From Vibrio gelatinilyticus (GTDB lineage Bacteria; Pseudomonadota; Gammaproteobacteria; Enterobacterales; Vibrionaceae), in contig NZ_JAJNNZ010000014.1 in assembly GCF_022836845.1 (NCBI RefSeq), positions 33,878-97,877 on the forward strand: 64,000 bases of DNA. Direction: 5' to 3'. The notes below the pieces were generated by a model. The model did no database searches, was not told the DNA's origin, and was given only the letters and a program-made list of their open reading frames with translations. Shown piece after piece: positions 36,195 to 46,294 of this stretch (position 1 is the first letter of the stretch; each line of letters begins with the position of its first letter). Made by a program: the position numbers and the translations under genes.

Positions 36195-37430
36195 CTAGTG
36201 CTTATCTGCCAACGCATCAACCGGGCGTTGCTTAAGTATTTGTCTTGCGGGATACAATGCCGCAAACAAAGACGCTGTAAAAACGGTCATCAGAACCATC
36301 ACATATTCACCATTCGTCACTTTCGGGTACAACACGGTGTCAACACCATAGGCTCCTAAGCCTTCCGCCATCGAACCAAGAGGAAGCCCGGTTATTTGCA
36401 TAATTTTGATCATCAACATACTGCCTAAAATGCCTAAAAGCGCACCAAGTACACCAAGCATTAATGTTTCTAATAGTATTAGGCCAAAAATTTTGTGCTT
36501 TTGCATGCCAACGGCCATCAGAACGCCAAACTCTTGCGTTCGCTCGAACACAGACATCAGCATGATATTGACGATGCCAAATGCCATGGCAATGACAAAC
36601 ACCGTTAGCATGATCTGATTACTGGTCTGCATGGTCGAAATCATTGTCGCTAATAGAGGCTGAATCTGGTACCAACCTCGCACATCTATGTCGTCGTCTA
36701 ATTGATTGGTTAGTTGAGCCACTAATTGTCTTACAAACACTTCGCTTGCTGCACCTGAAGCGCCTTGTGTGAAGATAGCGTACTCATGGACTTGCTCAAG
36801 CTGCGACAGCGCTTGAATGTCTTTCTTACGTACTAAAACATTCCCATCATCGTACGCAGTAGACGGCGTTTTAAAAATACCTCTTACTCTAAAGGCGGCG
36901 CCGGTTACTTCACCTTGAGGGTTGGTAAAGGTAATGACAACTTTGCTGCCAATACGTAGCTTGAGACGCTGGGCCGTTTTCGATGACACCAAAATGGGAT
37001 TTCGTCCTGTAGAGTCTAACCATGAGCCCTCAACTAGGTGCTCAGCGATTGGCGTGAAAGCTCGCTCTTTTTCGTGGTCGATACCATTAATGCGTACACC
37101 TCTGGTGCTTCTCGCAGACGCTATCATTCCATCGACCAGAAAACGCGACACCCAGCGCTGGACGTCCTTATTGTTATCGAGGTGTTGCTCTATAAGCTGT
37201 GGTGAATGAATAAAATCATTAATGTCTGGATTGATATTGAAAGCACGATTATGAATCTGAGCATGACTGGTTTGCCATGAAATGGCATTGTTGATCATAC
37301 TGTCTGTCATGCCATTGGAGAATCCCATCATGGCAACCACACCCATAAGGCCAAACACCATTGCGCCCGACATTATCGAGGTACGCAGCTTATTGCGCCA
37401 AAGATTTCGCCACGCCAACTTAATGAGCAT
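36195..37430 (-). CDS. FtsX-type ABC permease (LolC/E-like), second
   Basis: A 411-residue permease with one N-terminal helix (LRTSIMSGAMVFGLMGVVAMM), a periplasmic domain of about 230 residues and three C-terminal helices, the four-helix FtsX/LolE layout. The MacB-like core domain contains RINGIDHEKERAF and KVVITFTNPQGEVTGAAFRV. The start at 37430 (MLIKLAWRNLW) is preferred to the ATG two codons earlier; it overlaps the upstream permease gene by 11 bases. N-terminal sequence LAWRNLWRNKLRTS closely echoes the other permease (LAWRNLWRQKRRTL), so the pair is a likely heterodimer like LolC/LolE. Confidence 0.9.
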   Translation of the reverse strand: MLIKLAWRNLWRNKLRTSIMSGAMVFGLMGVVAMMGFSNGMTDSMINNAISWQTSHAQIHNRAFNINPDINDFIHSPQLIEQHLDNNKDVQRWVSRFLVDGMIASARSTRGVRINGIDHEKERAFTPIAEHLVEGSWLDSTGRNPILVSSKTAQRLKLRIGSKVVITFTNPQGEVTGAAFRVRGIFKTPSTAYDDGNVLVRKKDIQALSQLEQVHEYAIFTQGASGAASEVFVRQLVAQLTNQLDDDIDVRGWYQIQPLLATMISTMQTSNQIMLTVFVIAMAFGIVNIMLMSVFERTQEFGVLMAVGMQKHKIFGLILLETLMLGVLGALLGILGSMLMIKIMQITGLPLGSMAEGLGAYGVDTVLYPKVTNGEYVMVLMTVFTASLFAALYPARQILKQRPVDALADKH

Positions 37431-38649
37431 GCGCACCTCCTTTTAATGCCGAAACCAGTTCCATGCGCCAAATTCTCCAACTGGGGTAAATTAAGCACAA
37501 TGCTAAAATGACCGACACTGCAATGCTTTGATCGATAAATAGTCCAATATCCAAGGACACTGGCAATATCGGTTCAAAACCTGCTTCAAGCATCATCGTT
37601 GCGGCGTCTCCGGTTATTTCTATGGGATTAAAGTAAAAATAACCAAGAATAGGAAGTGACAGCGTCACGCCAATGAGGATACCAATCAGACAAATAAAGA
37701 GCGATTCTATGCACAACAGGCCTATAAGTTGTTTCCTCTCCATACCTGTTGCCAACATCACACCAAACTCACGTTGACGCTCTAATGTCATCATCATTAT
37801 TGTCGCAAACAGCCCAAACCCTACAATTCCGTAGAGAATGTAAATTAAGAATATTCCACCCGCTCTATCCATCGCTATCTGTTGGGCCATCTCGGGGGAT
37901 AGATCCTGCCAATCCCTCACGCTGACATCAGGTCCCATGAGTTCTTTCAGCTTGTTTTCAACATTAGGGATGTCATTAAGAGATTCTGTGTGTATCACCC
38001 AGGATGTCACTAAATCCTGGGCGCTATATAAGAATTGAGCAGATTGAATGGGCATATAAACCAATTGGTTATCTAAGCTTTTTACCGGAAATCTCAACAA
38101 ACCATTTACAGTGTAAAGCCCTGCTGCTGTCTGCCCTTGAAAGCCTTGACCATAGAGCACAATTTCATCGCCGACATTCAATTGCAAATACTTGGCCAAA
38201 CCTTCTCCGACCAAAATACCTTTATCATTATTGCTGATAAAACGACCTTGAGAGAGTTTATCACTTACATGAGAGTATTCATCTTCCAGATTAGGATCGA
38301 CGCCGAGAACCAATACTCCTTTTGACCGATCCTCTGCAGCCGCAAGCGCAACAGACTCGATACGGGGCAAAACGTGTGTCACTTCTGCCAAAGAGCGCAC
38401 CGGGGCAATGTAGTCATTATTGCCAGGTAAGACATCGTCAATGCCGCCACTGTCAGCATATTCTGGATTTTGTAGTTGAATCAATCCAGTATAGAAACGC
38501 GCCGCATTATCAATATTGGTTGAGTAGCTGCCCTCTTGAAGACTTCGAGTTAGAAGGGACAACAATAACGCGAGAGATAACGCAGACGCCGTTAACAAAG
38601 TTCGCCGTTTCTGCCGCCATAAATTTCGCCATGCAAGCTTTAAGAGCAT
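37420..38649 (-). CDS. FtsX-type ABC permease (LolC/E-like), first
   Basis: A 409-residue permease of the same layout as its neighbour: helix 1 near 17-36, periplasmic domain about 40-265 (with KGVLVLGVDPNLEDEYSHV and NVGDEIVLYGQGFQGQTAAG), then three helices. The end (RMELVSALKGGAHAH) is charged and cytosolic. It follows the LolA-like gene after 10 bases. The two permeases differ strongly in the periplasmic part, which suggests different partner contacts, as LolC (carrier binding) and LolE (substrate) have. Confidence 0.9.
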   Translation of the reverse strand: MLLKLAWRNLWRQKRRTLLTASALSLALLLSLLTRSLQEGSYSTNIDNAARFYTGLIQLQNPEYADSGGIDDVLPGNNDYIAPVRSLAEVTHVLPRIESVALAAAEDRSKGVLVLGVDPNLEDEYSHVSDKLSQGRFISNNDKGILVGEGLAKYLQLNVGDEIVLYGQGFQGQTAAGLYTVNGLLRFPVKSLDNQLVYMPIQSAQFLYSAQDLVTSWVIHTESLNDIPNVENKLKELMGPDVSVRDWQDLSPEMAQQIAMDRAGGIFLIYILYGIVGFGLFATIMMMTLERQREFGVMLATGMERKQLIGLLCIESLFICLIGILIGVTLSLPILGYFYFNPIEITGDAATMMLEAGFEPILPVSLDIGLFIDQSIAVSVILALCLIYPSWRIWRMELVSALKGGAHAH

Positions 38650-38659
38650 GTCGCCTCCA

Positions 38660-39418
38660 TTAGTCCCTGAGGGCCTTCATTTGGCTTTGCGAGAAGAAAT
38701 TATCGCCGATATCGAAATCAAATTGCGCTTGGTGTGTCACCATCTCTGTTTTATGTCCTTCTTTGTCTGCGGGGATCATTTCCATCCTGGTCGCGACCAT
38801 TCTGCCGCCAAGTTTTTTAATATCAAAGGTTTGCATCGTATTCACTTTTTCGTCAAATTCATCATAAAACTCGACTTTTCGCTGGAGGTAGTCCTCCTTA
38901 GATATCCATAGTTTAACTTTACTCCACACCACAGGAGCATCAGGTTTAGCAAAAGCATCAATCACCCATGTTTTTTGGCCATCAAACATGTCCTCCCCTA
39001 GTAACTCATGTGTATAGTCCACCACGATTGAGGATTGGTTAATGAGATCATCATTGGTGAAGTCGGACCCCATCCAGGATTGTCCCAACATTGAAGGGGC
39101 GATCTTAACGATCCTTTCAATATTAGGTATCCAGTTCCACATTTCTTTTTGTCGTTTTAGCGATGCCGAACCTTTGTCTTTGGCTGGAGCTGTGACGAGC
39201 ACTAAGGATAAGTCCTGTCCTTTAGTCCAACTTTTCATGCTCATCGTCCGAGACCACGTCGGTCGAATAATACGCATAGTCAACTCACTAAAGCTCGAAT
39301 CGCCACGCATCGACTTATCCGATTCAACAACGATTTCTTTTGCGGTTTGCGACCAAGATGAGAAAGAAAAAACCGCCATCAACACGATGAATACCACTTT
39401 GATAAATCGAATTTTCAT
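38660..39418 (-). CDS. LolA-like periplasmic outer-membrane lipoprotein-sorting protein
   Basis: A 252-residue secreted protein with signal peptide (KIRFIKVVFIVLMAVFSFSSWS). The mature part has the open-barrel LolA-like strand pattern (FSELTMRIIRPTWSRTMSMKSW, WVIDAFAKPDAPVVWSKVKLW, RKVEFYDEF). This is the group annotated as outer membrane lipoprotein-sorting protein (LolA_like), not LolA itself, which is about 200 residues and encoded elsewhere. It is first in the operon with two FtsX permeases, an ATPase and a barrel, so it is the probable periplasmic carrier that takes a lipid or lipoprotein from the permease to the outer membrane. Confidence 0.88.
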   Translation of the reverse strand: MKIRFIKVVFIVLMAVFSFSSWSQTAKEIVVESDKSMRGDSSFSELTMRIIRPTWSRTMSMKSWTKGQDLSLVLVTAPAKDKGSASLKRQKEMWNWIPNIERIVKIAPSMLGQSWMGSDFTNDDLINQSSIVVDYTHELLGEDMFDGQKTWVIDAFAKPDAPVVWSKVKLWISKEDYLQRKVEFYDEFDEKVNTMQTFDIKKLGGRMVATRMEMIPADKEGHKTEMVTHQAQFDFDIGDNFFSQSQMKALRD

Positions 39419-39735
39419 ACTTCATACCTGTTTTTTAAACGATATTGCTATCGAGAAGTGATAGCTGTTCAGTTACTTAAAATATACGCTCTACACGCAG
39501 AGTTAATGGAAATTTTGCCACTAATATTGATCTGTGTTGAATAAAAGATGACTCTGATAGTAATTTCATCGTTGCCTCATCTTGGTGCGCGCCTGACTTT
39601 GCATTGCTCTACGACAGTGCACGGAAAACCTATTTAGTTTAAAAATCTTCTACTTTACAGGGAGTTAAATACTGGCTTGTTTTTTGATAGTAATAACGCG
39701 TAGTCCACTTAACGCACATACATTGGGAGTAATCA
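39419..39735. other. Divergent promoter region of the Lol-like operon and glgC
   Basis: About 317 bases between divergent genes. It must hold both promoters. I see no strong hairpin, repeat or family-specific operator that I can support. Confidence 0.4.
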
Positions 39736-40950
39736 ATGCAAGATACGCTAACTATCGTCCTCGCAGGTGGCATGGGTTCGCGCCTTAGCCCCCTTACCGA
39801 TCATCGCGCAAAACCCGCTGTACCATTTGGTGGGAAGTACCGCATTATTGATTTCACTCTGACCAATTGTCTGCACTCGGGATTACGACAAATATTGGTA
39901 CTCACTCAATATAAGTCACACTCTCTTCATAAACACATCCGCGACGGTTGGTCGATATTTAATCCTGAGCTAGGCGAATACATTACAGTCGTGCCTCCTC
40001 AAATGCGCAAGGGCGGAAAATGGTACGAAGGTACTGCTGATGCTATCTTTCATAACCTATGGCTGTTATCGCGCAGCGATGCCAAACATGTGGTTGTACT
40101 CTCAGGTGACCATATTTATCGCATGGATTACGACGCAATGCTTAAGCAGCATAAGTCAAATAATGCCACATTAACGGTTGCCTGTATGGATGTTCCTCGT
40201 GGCGAAGCCAGCGCGTTTGGGGTCATGGAGACTAACGAAAGCATGCAAGTCATCGACTTCAACGAAAAACCTAGCGCTCCTGTTGCAATGCCCAACGACC
40301 CGAGCAAATCACTGGTATCAATGGGTATCTATATCTTCGAAATGGAGGCTTTGAAACAGGCCTTAGAGACCGATTCAGAGCTTGCCAATTCTAGCCATGA
40401 TTTTGGTAAAGACATCATTCCAAAGCTCATAGACTCACAAGGTGTCTATGCCTATCATTTTGGTGATGACTTAGGTCGAGTGGCAAAAGACAGCTATTGG
40501 CGTGACGTGGGAACAATTGATTCACTCTATCAAGCCAATATGGATTTGCTAGAACCCGTCCCACCCATGAATCTATATCAAGAGAACTGGGGAATCAGAA
40601 CGTACGAGCCTCAATTACCTCCAGCACGCACCGTCCCATCAGCAACAGGAAATGAAGGTATCTTTATTAATTCCATTATCTCCAACGGTGTCATCAATTC
40701 AGGAGGTTCAGTCCATCATTCAGTGTTGTCTTCAAATGTAAGAATCAACGATGGCGCGACCATCGCCGATAGCATTTTATTTGATGGCGTGACTGTTGGG
40801 GAAAATTGCCAGTTAGCGAATTGTATCATCGACAAACATGTTGTGATCCCTGACAACACCACGATCGGTATAGACCTAAAAGAAGATGCCAAACGCTTTC
40901 ATATATCTTCGCAGGGTATTGTCGTCGTACCCGAAGGCTATTGTTTTTAA
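39736..40950 (+). CDS. glgC: Glucose-1-phosphate adenylyltransferase (ADP-glucose pyrophosphorylase)
   Basis: GlgC makes ADP-glucose from glucose-1-phosphate and ATP, the first committed step of glycogen synthesis. It is 404 residues, slightly short of E. coli GlgC (431). The nucleotidyltransferase signature LAGGMGSRLSPLTDHRAKPAVPFGG is followed by the glucose-phosphate site NEKP (DFNEKPSAP) and a C-terminal left-handed beta helix (SNGVINSGGSVHHSVLSSN). It stands alone without glgA or glgB, as one of the two Vibrio glgC genes does. The E. coli allosteric N-terminus is shortened, so its effector response may differ. Confidence 0.93.
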   Translation: MQDTLTIVLAGGMGSRLSPLTDHRAKPAVPFGGKYRIIDFTLTNCLHSGLRQILVLTQYKSHSLHKHIRDGWSIFNPELGEYITVVPPQMRKGGKWYEGTADAIFHNLWLLSRSDAKHVVVLSGDHIYRMDYDAMLKQHKSNNATLTVACMDVPRGEASAFGVMETNESMQVIDFNEKPSAPVAMPNDPSKSLVSMGIYIFEMEALKQALETDSELANSSHDFGKDIIPKLIDSQGVYAYHFGDDLGRVAKDSYWRDVGTIDSLYQANMDLLEPVPPMNLYQENWGIRTYEPQLPPARTVPSATGNEGIFINSIISNGVINSGGSVHHSVLSSNVRINDGATIADSILFDGVTVGENCQLANCIIDKHVVIPDNTTIGIDLKEDAKRFHISSQGIVVVPEGYCF

Positions 40951-40953
40951 TCC

Positions 40954-40985
40954 AATCGCCACTCAGATTGAGTGGCGATTGCTTT
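40954..40985 (+). terminator. Terminator of glgC
   Basis: A perfect 12-base stem (AATCGCCACTCA/TGAGTGGCGATT) with a 3-base loop is followed by GCTTTTTC. It separates the convergent glgC and chitinase genes. Confidence 0.92.
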
Positions 40986-41005
40986 TTCACTTCGTGGTTG
41001 TCAGG

Positions 41006-43441
41006 TTAGAAAGCGCACACCTCTTTCCAACTGCCATCACTGCCTGGTATAGAATTTGTCCACCATTTCGCTTCATAGACCACACCATCATATATCAGCT
41101 TGTCTCCGCCGCTAGCATGGCTTGGGTCACCTTTCCAGTCTAGCTGAGGAAAGTCAGGGTAAGTATTGATGCCCGCCGTATCACAACTGCCTGGATTAGT
41201 CCCACCACTATCTCCGCCCCCTGTGTTACCACCCGCGGTCAAATCAGCTAAAGGTAATAGCGGGTGCTCGAACTTGAAAGCATAGTCTTGATTGTTAACA
41301 CTGACCGTATAGTTAGCGGGGCCTGAAATGGGCAAATAGTACACTATATCCAGTTCGTAGCTTGCGCCAGCTGGCAGAGTTTTCCAACTCGGTAATTTAA
41401 ACGCGATACGGTGCAATTCACTGTCTAGACCACCGATGTTGTTTGCTCTAGTGTGACCAGAAGCTATCACTTTTAAACCACCGCCAGATTGATCTTTGGC
41501 GTTGCTTGGAGCCGATGTAGGGATGTCGAACTGGAATTCAGTACCGCCCGGTAAGTCCGTACCCGTGTTATTAGTAAAAGTGATTTTTGGGTTTATTGGG
41601 TAGTTCTGGTCACCCACTTTAAACCCGTCGATGGAGACCGTAATATCCACCGCTTCACTTGGCATTAAACCAGTGGTTACCTTGTTTCCATATGGCGTCG
41701 CATGGGCAAATTTTTCATAAATAGCTTGGGTCATACTATTACCCATATGGTATTCGCCATTGCCAGAAATACACGCCTGCTCTGTAAGATCCACACTCGC
41801 TCGATTACCATTGCTATCAAGAACGTAACAATTGTAGTCACCCGCCAACTCCCAAAACATAATACCGCCAATCTCTTTATCAATAACATAGTCAGCTTTG
41901 ACATGGATTGACTCGACGTCTTCAGTCGATAAGAAAACTTTCTTCTGTTCATTCCAAAGCCAAGGTGCCACTGCGACACTGTCGTAAAAACGCGCGTAGT
42001 GACCAACAAGCTGATCGGCTTCATCGTTAACAGGATCCAACCCATAGGCTTGAGTATAAGAACCCCAAATTCCCTTTTCTAAGTTTTTCGCATGCCACAT
42101 CGGATTGGATCCCGCGCCCATCTCGTTGCCATTCGCATCTTTGTCATGCCACATGTTGTCGATCCCGATCGCACCATAGCCACAATTGTTTTTTTCGCCC
42201 TCTCCGGTGCCTTTCGGGCATTCAGATTGATTAGGTAGTGGCGCTCTTCCCCATAAGCCGTTAGTCCCGCCAGTAACATTTTGCCAACCACGTGTGTAAT
42301 AAGGCACGCCGATATTAATACGTCCTGCAGGCATTGAGCCTCTGAAATAGTGATAGGCCCAGTCTGTATTGAGGTAACCGATGCCACCATAAGCGGCGGT
42401 GCCGTACACATTCCAAGCCGCTAACTCTGAATCCTCACCCGTGTCAAATAACGCGGCATTGGGTCCAACATGATCGTTCCAAGCACCATGCAGGTCATAC
42501 GACATGATGTTGACGTAGTCGAGATATTTGGCGACTGACATTGTTTCCATTCCGCGTAGTAAATACCCCGATGAAGGAGCGGCTATCGTCAACATATAAT
42601 GGATGCCATCTTGTGCACTTACACGATCGAGTTTCTCTCTTAATGTTTTCATTAACACCTTATAAGATGCCATTAGATAACGTCGACGTGACTCAGAAAA
42701 CTCGGCATCGTCTGGATTACCTGCGCCCGCCATAGACGTAGGATATTCATAGTCAATATCAAGTCCGTCAAACTGGTAGTTGCGCATCATTTCAACTGCT
42801 GATGTAGCAAACGTTTCGATTCCCTGATGATTTACCGAACCATCTGCGTTGGTGGTCATAGTGTAGAATCCACCATCAGCAACGCGCTGACCACCAGCAG
42901 TAAAGTGCCCTCCGGTTTCTGCCCAGCCCCCTATCGAAATCAAGGTTTTTACCCCGTATTTCTTTTTGGCGGTTGCCAGCGCGCCAAAGTGCCCCTTGAA
43001 GCCCAAAGCAGGGTCAACCTCAACACCCGCCCACTCTTTACCGACCGCCGGGTTATTAGGGTCATTTACGTCGCCAATATTCACCTTTCCATCACTACCA
43101 ATGCTCACAAACGCATAGTTAATATGAGTAAGTTGTTGCCAAGGAATATCACTAACTAGATACGTAGCTTGAGGGTCATCTCCCGCGCGCCAACTGGTGA
43201 AGTAGCCTATTACTCGTCTTGGGTGATCTGCCCCCATGTTTTCACGCCCTTCAGCGTCGTAGACAGTACAATATGGAACACTCACGCCCTCTGTTTGGTA
43301 AAGCCCATCTGGCCGGCAACTTGCGTCAGCCGTAGCACTATGAACAGCATGTGCAACTAGCGCCAAACTACTTAGCAATATCAGCTGAGCGATTCGCTTA
43401 GCTCGCGAATGCACAATTCCTTGTGTCGAACTTATCATCAT
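41006..43441 (-). CDS. Secreted GH18 chitinase with C-terminal chitin-binding domain
   Basis: A secreted endochitinase of 811 residues. A signal peptide with a long n-region (to about residue 36) precedes a short N-terminal region. The GH18 catalytic domain runs from about 75 ([10 protein letters not shown]) to 560. It has [10 protein letters not shown] and the active-site motif [10 protein letters not shown], whose final Glu is the catalytic acid. Next comes a beta-sandwich domain (about 605-735), a Gly/Ser-rich linker ([13 protein letters not shown]) and a ChtBD3/CBM5-type domain at the end ([13 protein letters not shown], then [15 protein letters not shown]). It resembles ChiA-type enzymes of Vibrio. 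Chitin oligomers from it feed chitobiose uptake; no chitin regulator is in the window. Confidence 0.95.
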   Translation of the reverse strand: MMISSTQGIVHSRAKRIAQLILLSSLALVAHAVHSATADASCRPDGLYQTEGVSVPYCTVYDAEGRENMGADHPRRVIGYFTSWRAGDDPQATYLVSDIPWQQLTHINYAFVSIGSDGKVNIGDVNDPNNPAVGKEWAGVEVDPALGFKGHFGALATAKKKYGVKTLISIGGWAETGGHFTAGGQRVADGGFYTMTTNADGSVNHQGIETFATSAVEMMRNYQFDGLDIDYEYPTSMAGAGNPDDAEFSESRRRYLMASYKVLMKTLREKLDRVSAQDGIHYMLTIAAPSSGYLLRGMETMSVAKYLDYVNIMSYDLHGAWNDHVGPNAALFDTGEDSELAAWNVYGTAAYGGIGYLNTDWAYHYFRGSMPAGRINIGVPYYTRGWQNVTGGTNGLWGRAPLPNQSECPKGTGEGEKNNCGYGAIGIDNMWHDKDANGNEMGAGSNPMWHAKNLEKGIWGSYTQAYGLDPVNDEADQLVGHYARFYDSVAVAPWLWNEQKKVFLSTEDVESIHVKADYVIDKEIGGIMFWELAGDYNCYVLDSNGNRASVDLTEQACISGNGEYHMGNSMTQAIYEKFAHATPYGNKVTTGLMPSEAVDITVSIDGFKVGDQNYPINPKITFTNNTGTDLPGGTEFQFDIPTSAPSNAKDQSGGGLKVIASGHTRANNIGGLDSELHRIAFKLPSWKTLPAGASYELDIVYYLPISGPANYTVSVNNQDYAFKFEHPLLPLADLTAGGNTGGGDSGGTNPGSCDTAGINTYPDFPQLDWKGDPSHASGGDKLIYDGVVYEAKWWTNSIPGSDGSWKEVCAF

Positions 43442-43832
43442 TAATCTTCCTAACTTATACTGAATGTAAAGCTGCGACTAAATACAAAATTAGTTGTACT
43501 GCAACAGCATGTTTTATGGGTCGCACTAACTTTAGTTGCCACGTAAAAAAAGAAAGGTAAATTCGTTAATCTTTTGAATTTCTTTAGCGAAATTCAAGAA
43601 ATGACTCGCAAATTACTGCTGAAAAACTGCAAAATAGACTCATTATTTTGCGCTAGTAATCAAGTGATAGGCCCATTTCTCACTCTCAAATTCCCGACTT
43701 AAATTCTCAACTACCTCGAAGCGTCACCTAGAAAAAGAATCCCGAATCGCCGGATATATAATCTGGCAATTTACTTACGTCACATAGCGTATATACTTGA
43801 AAAAAAGTACGAATTTATCAGTAGGATGAGTT
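43442..43832. other. Divergent region upstream of the chitinase
   Basis: About 390 bases between the chitinase and the glycine-rich lipoprotein gene. It has AT-rich stretches suited to promoters. I see no gene and no hairpin strong enough to report. Confidence 0.4.
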
Positions 43833-44438
43833 ATGAATCGAATTAAACCGATGGCGAGCATTACGGTATTGACCGCTCTTTTAATGGGGTGTAGCGCTAA
43901 TACAGTAGAAGGCGCAGCGGAAGGGGCTGCTGTTGGTGCGGTGTCGGCTGGGATGTTGGGTGCACTCACCGATTTGATCGTCGATGGCGAAGTTAATACC
44001 TACCGACTCAGTAGGAATGTCACTGCTGGTGCTTTGGCGGGGGGTGCAGCCGGCGCGGTCAGTGGGTCGAATAAGGATCAACAGCAACAGAAAGCGCAAC
44101 AGCCTACTCCCTCCAGTAAACCTACGCTCAATTTTGGACCTGATGTTGATGCTGCTGTTAACGCCTTAATATCCTGTGATTACGACACGGCATTTCGAAG
44201 TGCACTCAGTGCCGAACAAGCATCCCAAGAGTCCTACAAAGAAGCGGGTATCGCGATGCAAGCATTAATTGATTATGATAGAGATAACCAATCGGGCGTT
44301 GATCGTGCCGTCTCTAAGTTCGTCGCGCTGAGCCAATCTGTAAGCTCTACCGAAGCCGCCAATAACCAGCTGAAGGCACTACACGATGAACTCCTCCAAG
44401 AGCGGAAAGTCGCAGGAAAGCCAACAAACTGCGGTTAA
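43833..44438 (+). CDS. Glycine-zipper lipoprotein, unknown function
   Basis: A 201-residue predicted lipoprotein: signal peptide with lipobox LMGC, then a glycine/alanine-rich zipper segment (EGAAEGAAVGAVSAGMLGAL, repeated as AGALAGGAAGAVSG) of the kind that inserts in or spans membranes. After a Gln/Ser/Pro linker (about 88-102) comes a helical domain with two cysteines that could pair (ISCDYDTAF and the C-terminal NCG). Similar glycine-zipper lipoproteins occur in envelope maintenance, but no exact function can be given. It stands alone after a divergent promoter region. Confidence 0.8.
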   Translation: MNRIKPMASITVLTALLMGCSANTVEGAAEGAAVGAVSAGMLGALTDLIVDGEVNTYRLSRNVTAGALAGGAAGAVSGSNKDQQQQKAQQPTPSSKPTLNFGPDVDAAVNALISCDYDTAFRSALSAEQASQESYKEAGIAMQALIDYDRDNQSGVDRAVSKFVALSQSVSSTEAANNQLKALHDELLQERKVAGKPTNCG

Positions 44439-44581
44439 ATAATTATCGATTGACTCATTTGCGAGCTTTTACTCTTGAAAGCTCGCCCATTGCCCCCAAC
44501 CTTCTACTTATATCGATAATAAATCAATAATCCCCCATACAGAAAGATGATCAGTCTTTTTTGAAGTTAGAGGCTCTCCAG

Positions 44582-45724
44582 ATGAAATTCAGCTACGTTA
44601 ATTCGACAGTGATCCATTTCGGACAAGGTCAAATCGAACAAATCACCAACGCTATTCCTTCCGATGCGAATGTACTCGTCATTTATGGAGGTGGATCCAT
44701 TAAAAAAAATGGCGTTTATGACCAGGTAGCCAACGCGTTATCAAGCCATAAATGGTACGAATTTTCTGGTGTAGAGCCTAATCCAACTAAAGAGACAATG
44801 GACAAAGCCATTGAATTGGTGGCAGCGCAAGGGATCACTTATATCCTTGCTATTGGTGGAGGCTCTGTTATCGATGGTGCAAAGTTTGTTGCCGCTGCTG
44901 CCCTGCATTCCGGCGATAGCTGGGATCTAATAACTGGCGACTATCAGCCCAATTCCGCACTCCCTCTCGGCGTCGTCCTCACACTCCCTGCAACAGGTTC
45001 TGAATCGAATATGGCAGGTGTCATCACCAAAAAAGCAACCAATGAAAAACAAGGGTTCCTAACGCCACTCGTACGCCCGCAATTTGCTGTACTAGATCCA
45101 GACGCAATGAAAACTCTACCAGAACGTCAATTAATTAATGGACTAGTCGATGCGTGGGTTCACGTCTGTGAGCAGTATATTACGGTCCCGACAGGCAACA
45201 TGGTTCAAGAAGGGTATGCCGAGACGCTACTTAAAAACCTGTTGGTACTCGGCGCAAACTTTACTCAGCGAGATGACAACTGGCATGCAAACCTGATGTG
45301 GACTGCAAATCAGGCATTGAATGGCTTCTTAGGCTCAGGGGTTCCTCATGACTGGGCCAGCCATATGATGGGACACGAGTTAACCGCTCTGTGGAAGGTT
45401 GACCACGCTCGTTCGTTGGCCATAGTGCAGCCTTCATTGCTTCGTAATCAGATTGAAGGCAAGCGCGCTAAACTCGAGCAAATGGGCAGAAACGTCTTTG
45501 CACTTTGTCCTTCAGATGATCTTGCAGAGCGCACTGTTGACGCTATCGAGGCGTTTTATAACTCTCTAGAGGTTGAAACTCGACTGGTTGAGCACACTGG
45601 CGACAAGCAAGATGCCATTGAAGCAATCCTAGAGAAATTAAAAGCCAAAGGTTTTACCCAGCTCGGGGAAAACAGAGCGATAGATTTACCGACAATTGAG
45701 ACAATACTCGCAGACGCTTTATAG
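44582..45724 (+). CDS. yqhD: YqhD-type NADPH-dependent aldehyde reductase / iron alcohol dehydrogenase
   Basis: A 380-residue group-III metal-dependent alcohol dehydrogenase closely similar to E. coli YqhD (387). The start ATG at 44582 follows an AGAGG site; a TTG seven codons earlier is a poor alternative. Conserved blocks are GGGSIKKNGVYDQV, GGGSVIDGAKF (nucleotide loop), LTLPATGSESN, the metal ligands in DAWVHVCEQY and HDWASHMMGHELTALWKVDHARSLAIV. The pattern GGGSVxDxxK with Gly-rich NADPH site favours NADPH. YqhD reduces short and damaged aldehydes such as those from lipid peroxidation. It stands alone. Confidence 0.92.
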   Translation: MKFSYVNSTVIHFGQGQIEQITNAIPSDANVLVIYGGGSIKKNGVYDQVANALSSHKWYEFSGVEPNPTKETMDKAIELVAAQGITYILAIGGGSVIDGAKFVAAAALHSGDSWDLITGDYQPNSALPLGVVLTLPATGSESNMAGVITKKATNEKQGFLTPLVRPQFAVLDPDAMKTLPERQLINGLVDAWVHVCEQYITVPTGNMVQEGYAETLLKNLLVLGANFTQRDDNWHANLMWTANQALNGFLGSGVPHDWASHMMGHELTALWKVDHARSLAIVQPSLLRNQIEGKRAKLEQMGRNVFALCPSDDLAERTVDAIEAFYNSLEVETRLVEHTGDKQDAIEAILEKLKAKGFTQLGENRAIDLPTIETILADAL

Positions 45725-45837
45725 CCAATCACAATAGTAAGCCCGTTAGCTTCAAGATGTTCGCTGATATATCAATTGTTCATTTAAGCTTCGGGCTTAT
45801 CCACCTATTGGGACAATACGGTATGATTTTCTGTACC

Positions 45838-46110
45838 TTATGGAAGTGATTCGTCGTGCCCTATCATCTCGTCGTACGCCGTTTGTAAATGCAGTTTCGC
45901 TTGCCTAACACCCAGTCTGTGTAAACAGGTTTCCGCTTCATAAATTGAGTTAAAAATGACAGGTTGCCTATTGTCATCAGATAACGAGAAGAAATTACCC
46001 TTACTATCTTCTGCACCCGCTAGGTAATGATTTGCATCTGCGTAGCTTAAAATGGTTGGTTGCAAAGATAATGTGTCGATTTGCCGCTTAAGGTCTGCTT
46101 TACGAATCAT
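45838..46110 (-). CDS. Small conserved protein, DUF6482-like
   Basis: A 90-residue cytosolic protein. It has the pattern of a small Vibrio/gammaproteobacterial family (start MIRKADLKRQIDTLSL, core PVIFNSIYEAETCLHRLGVRQAKLHLQTAYDEMIG) that I believe is DUF6482. The start ATG at 46110 has a GGAG site 8 bases upstream; the GTG three codons earlier is too close. No catalytic motif is seen and the function is unknown. Confidence 0.7.
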   Translation of the reverse strand: MIRKADLKRQIDTLSLQPTILSYADANHYLAGAEDSKGNFFSLSDDNRQPVIFNSIYEAETCLHRLGVRQAKLHLQTAYDEMIGHDESLP

Positions 46111-46294
46111 GATATGCACTCCACACTGTTGATACCATTATTAGTACGGATAGACTTAGCTTAAGGCTCAAATTCAACGGATGCTGCGAGTCGTTGCCGC
46201 GGGAAATGGGTTATCTTAAATGATTATCTGCGGTTAAGGGGATACATTGCCTATCCCTTAAATGAAGTCGCTAGAAAACATGGGGACCCGAGGC

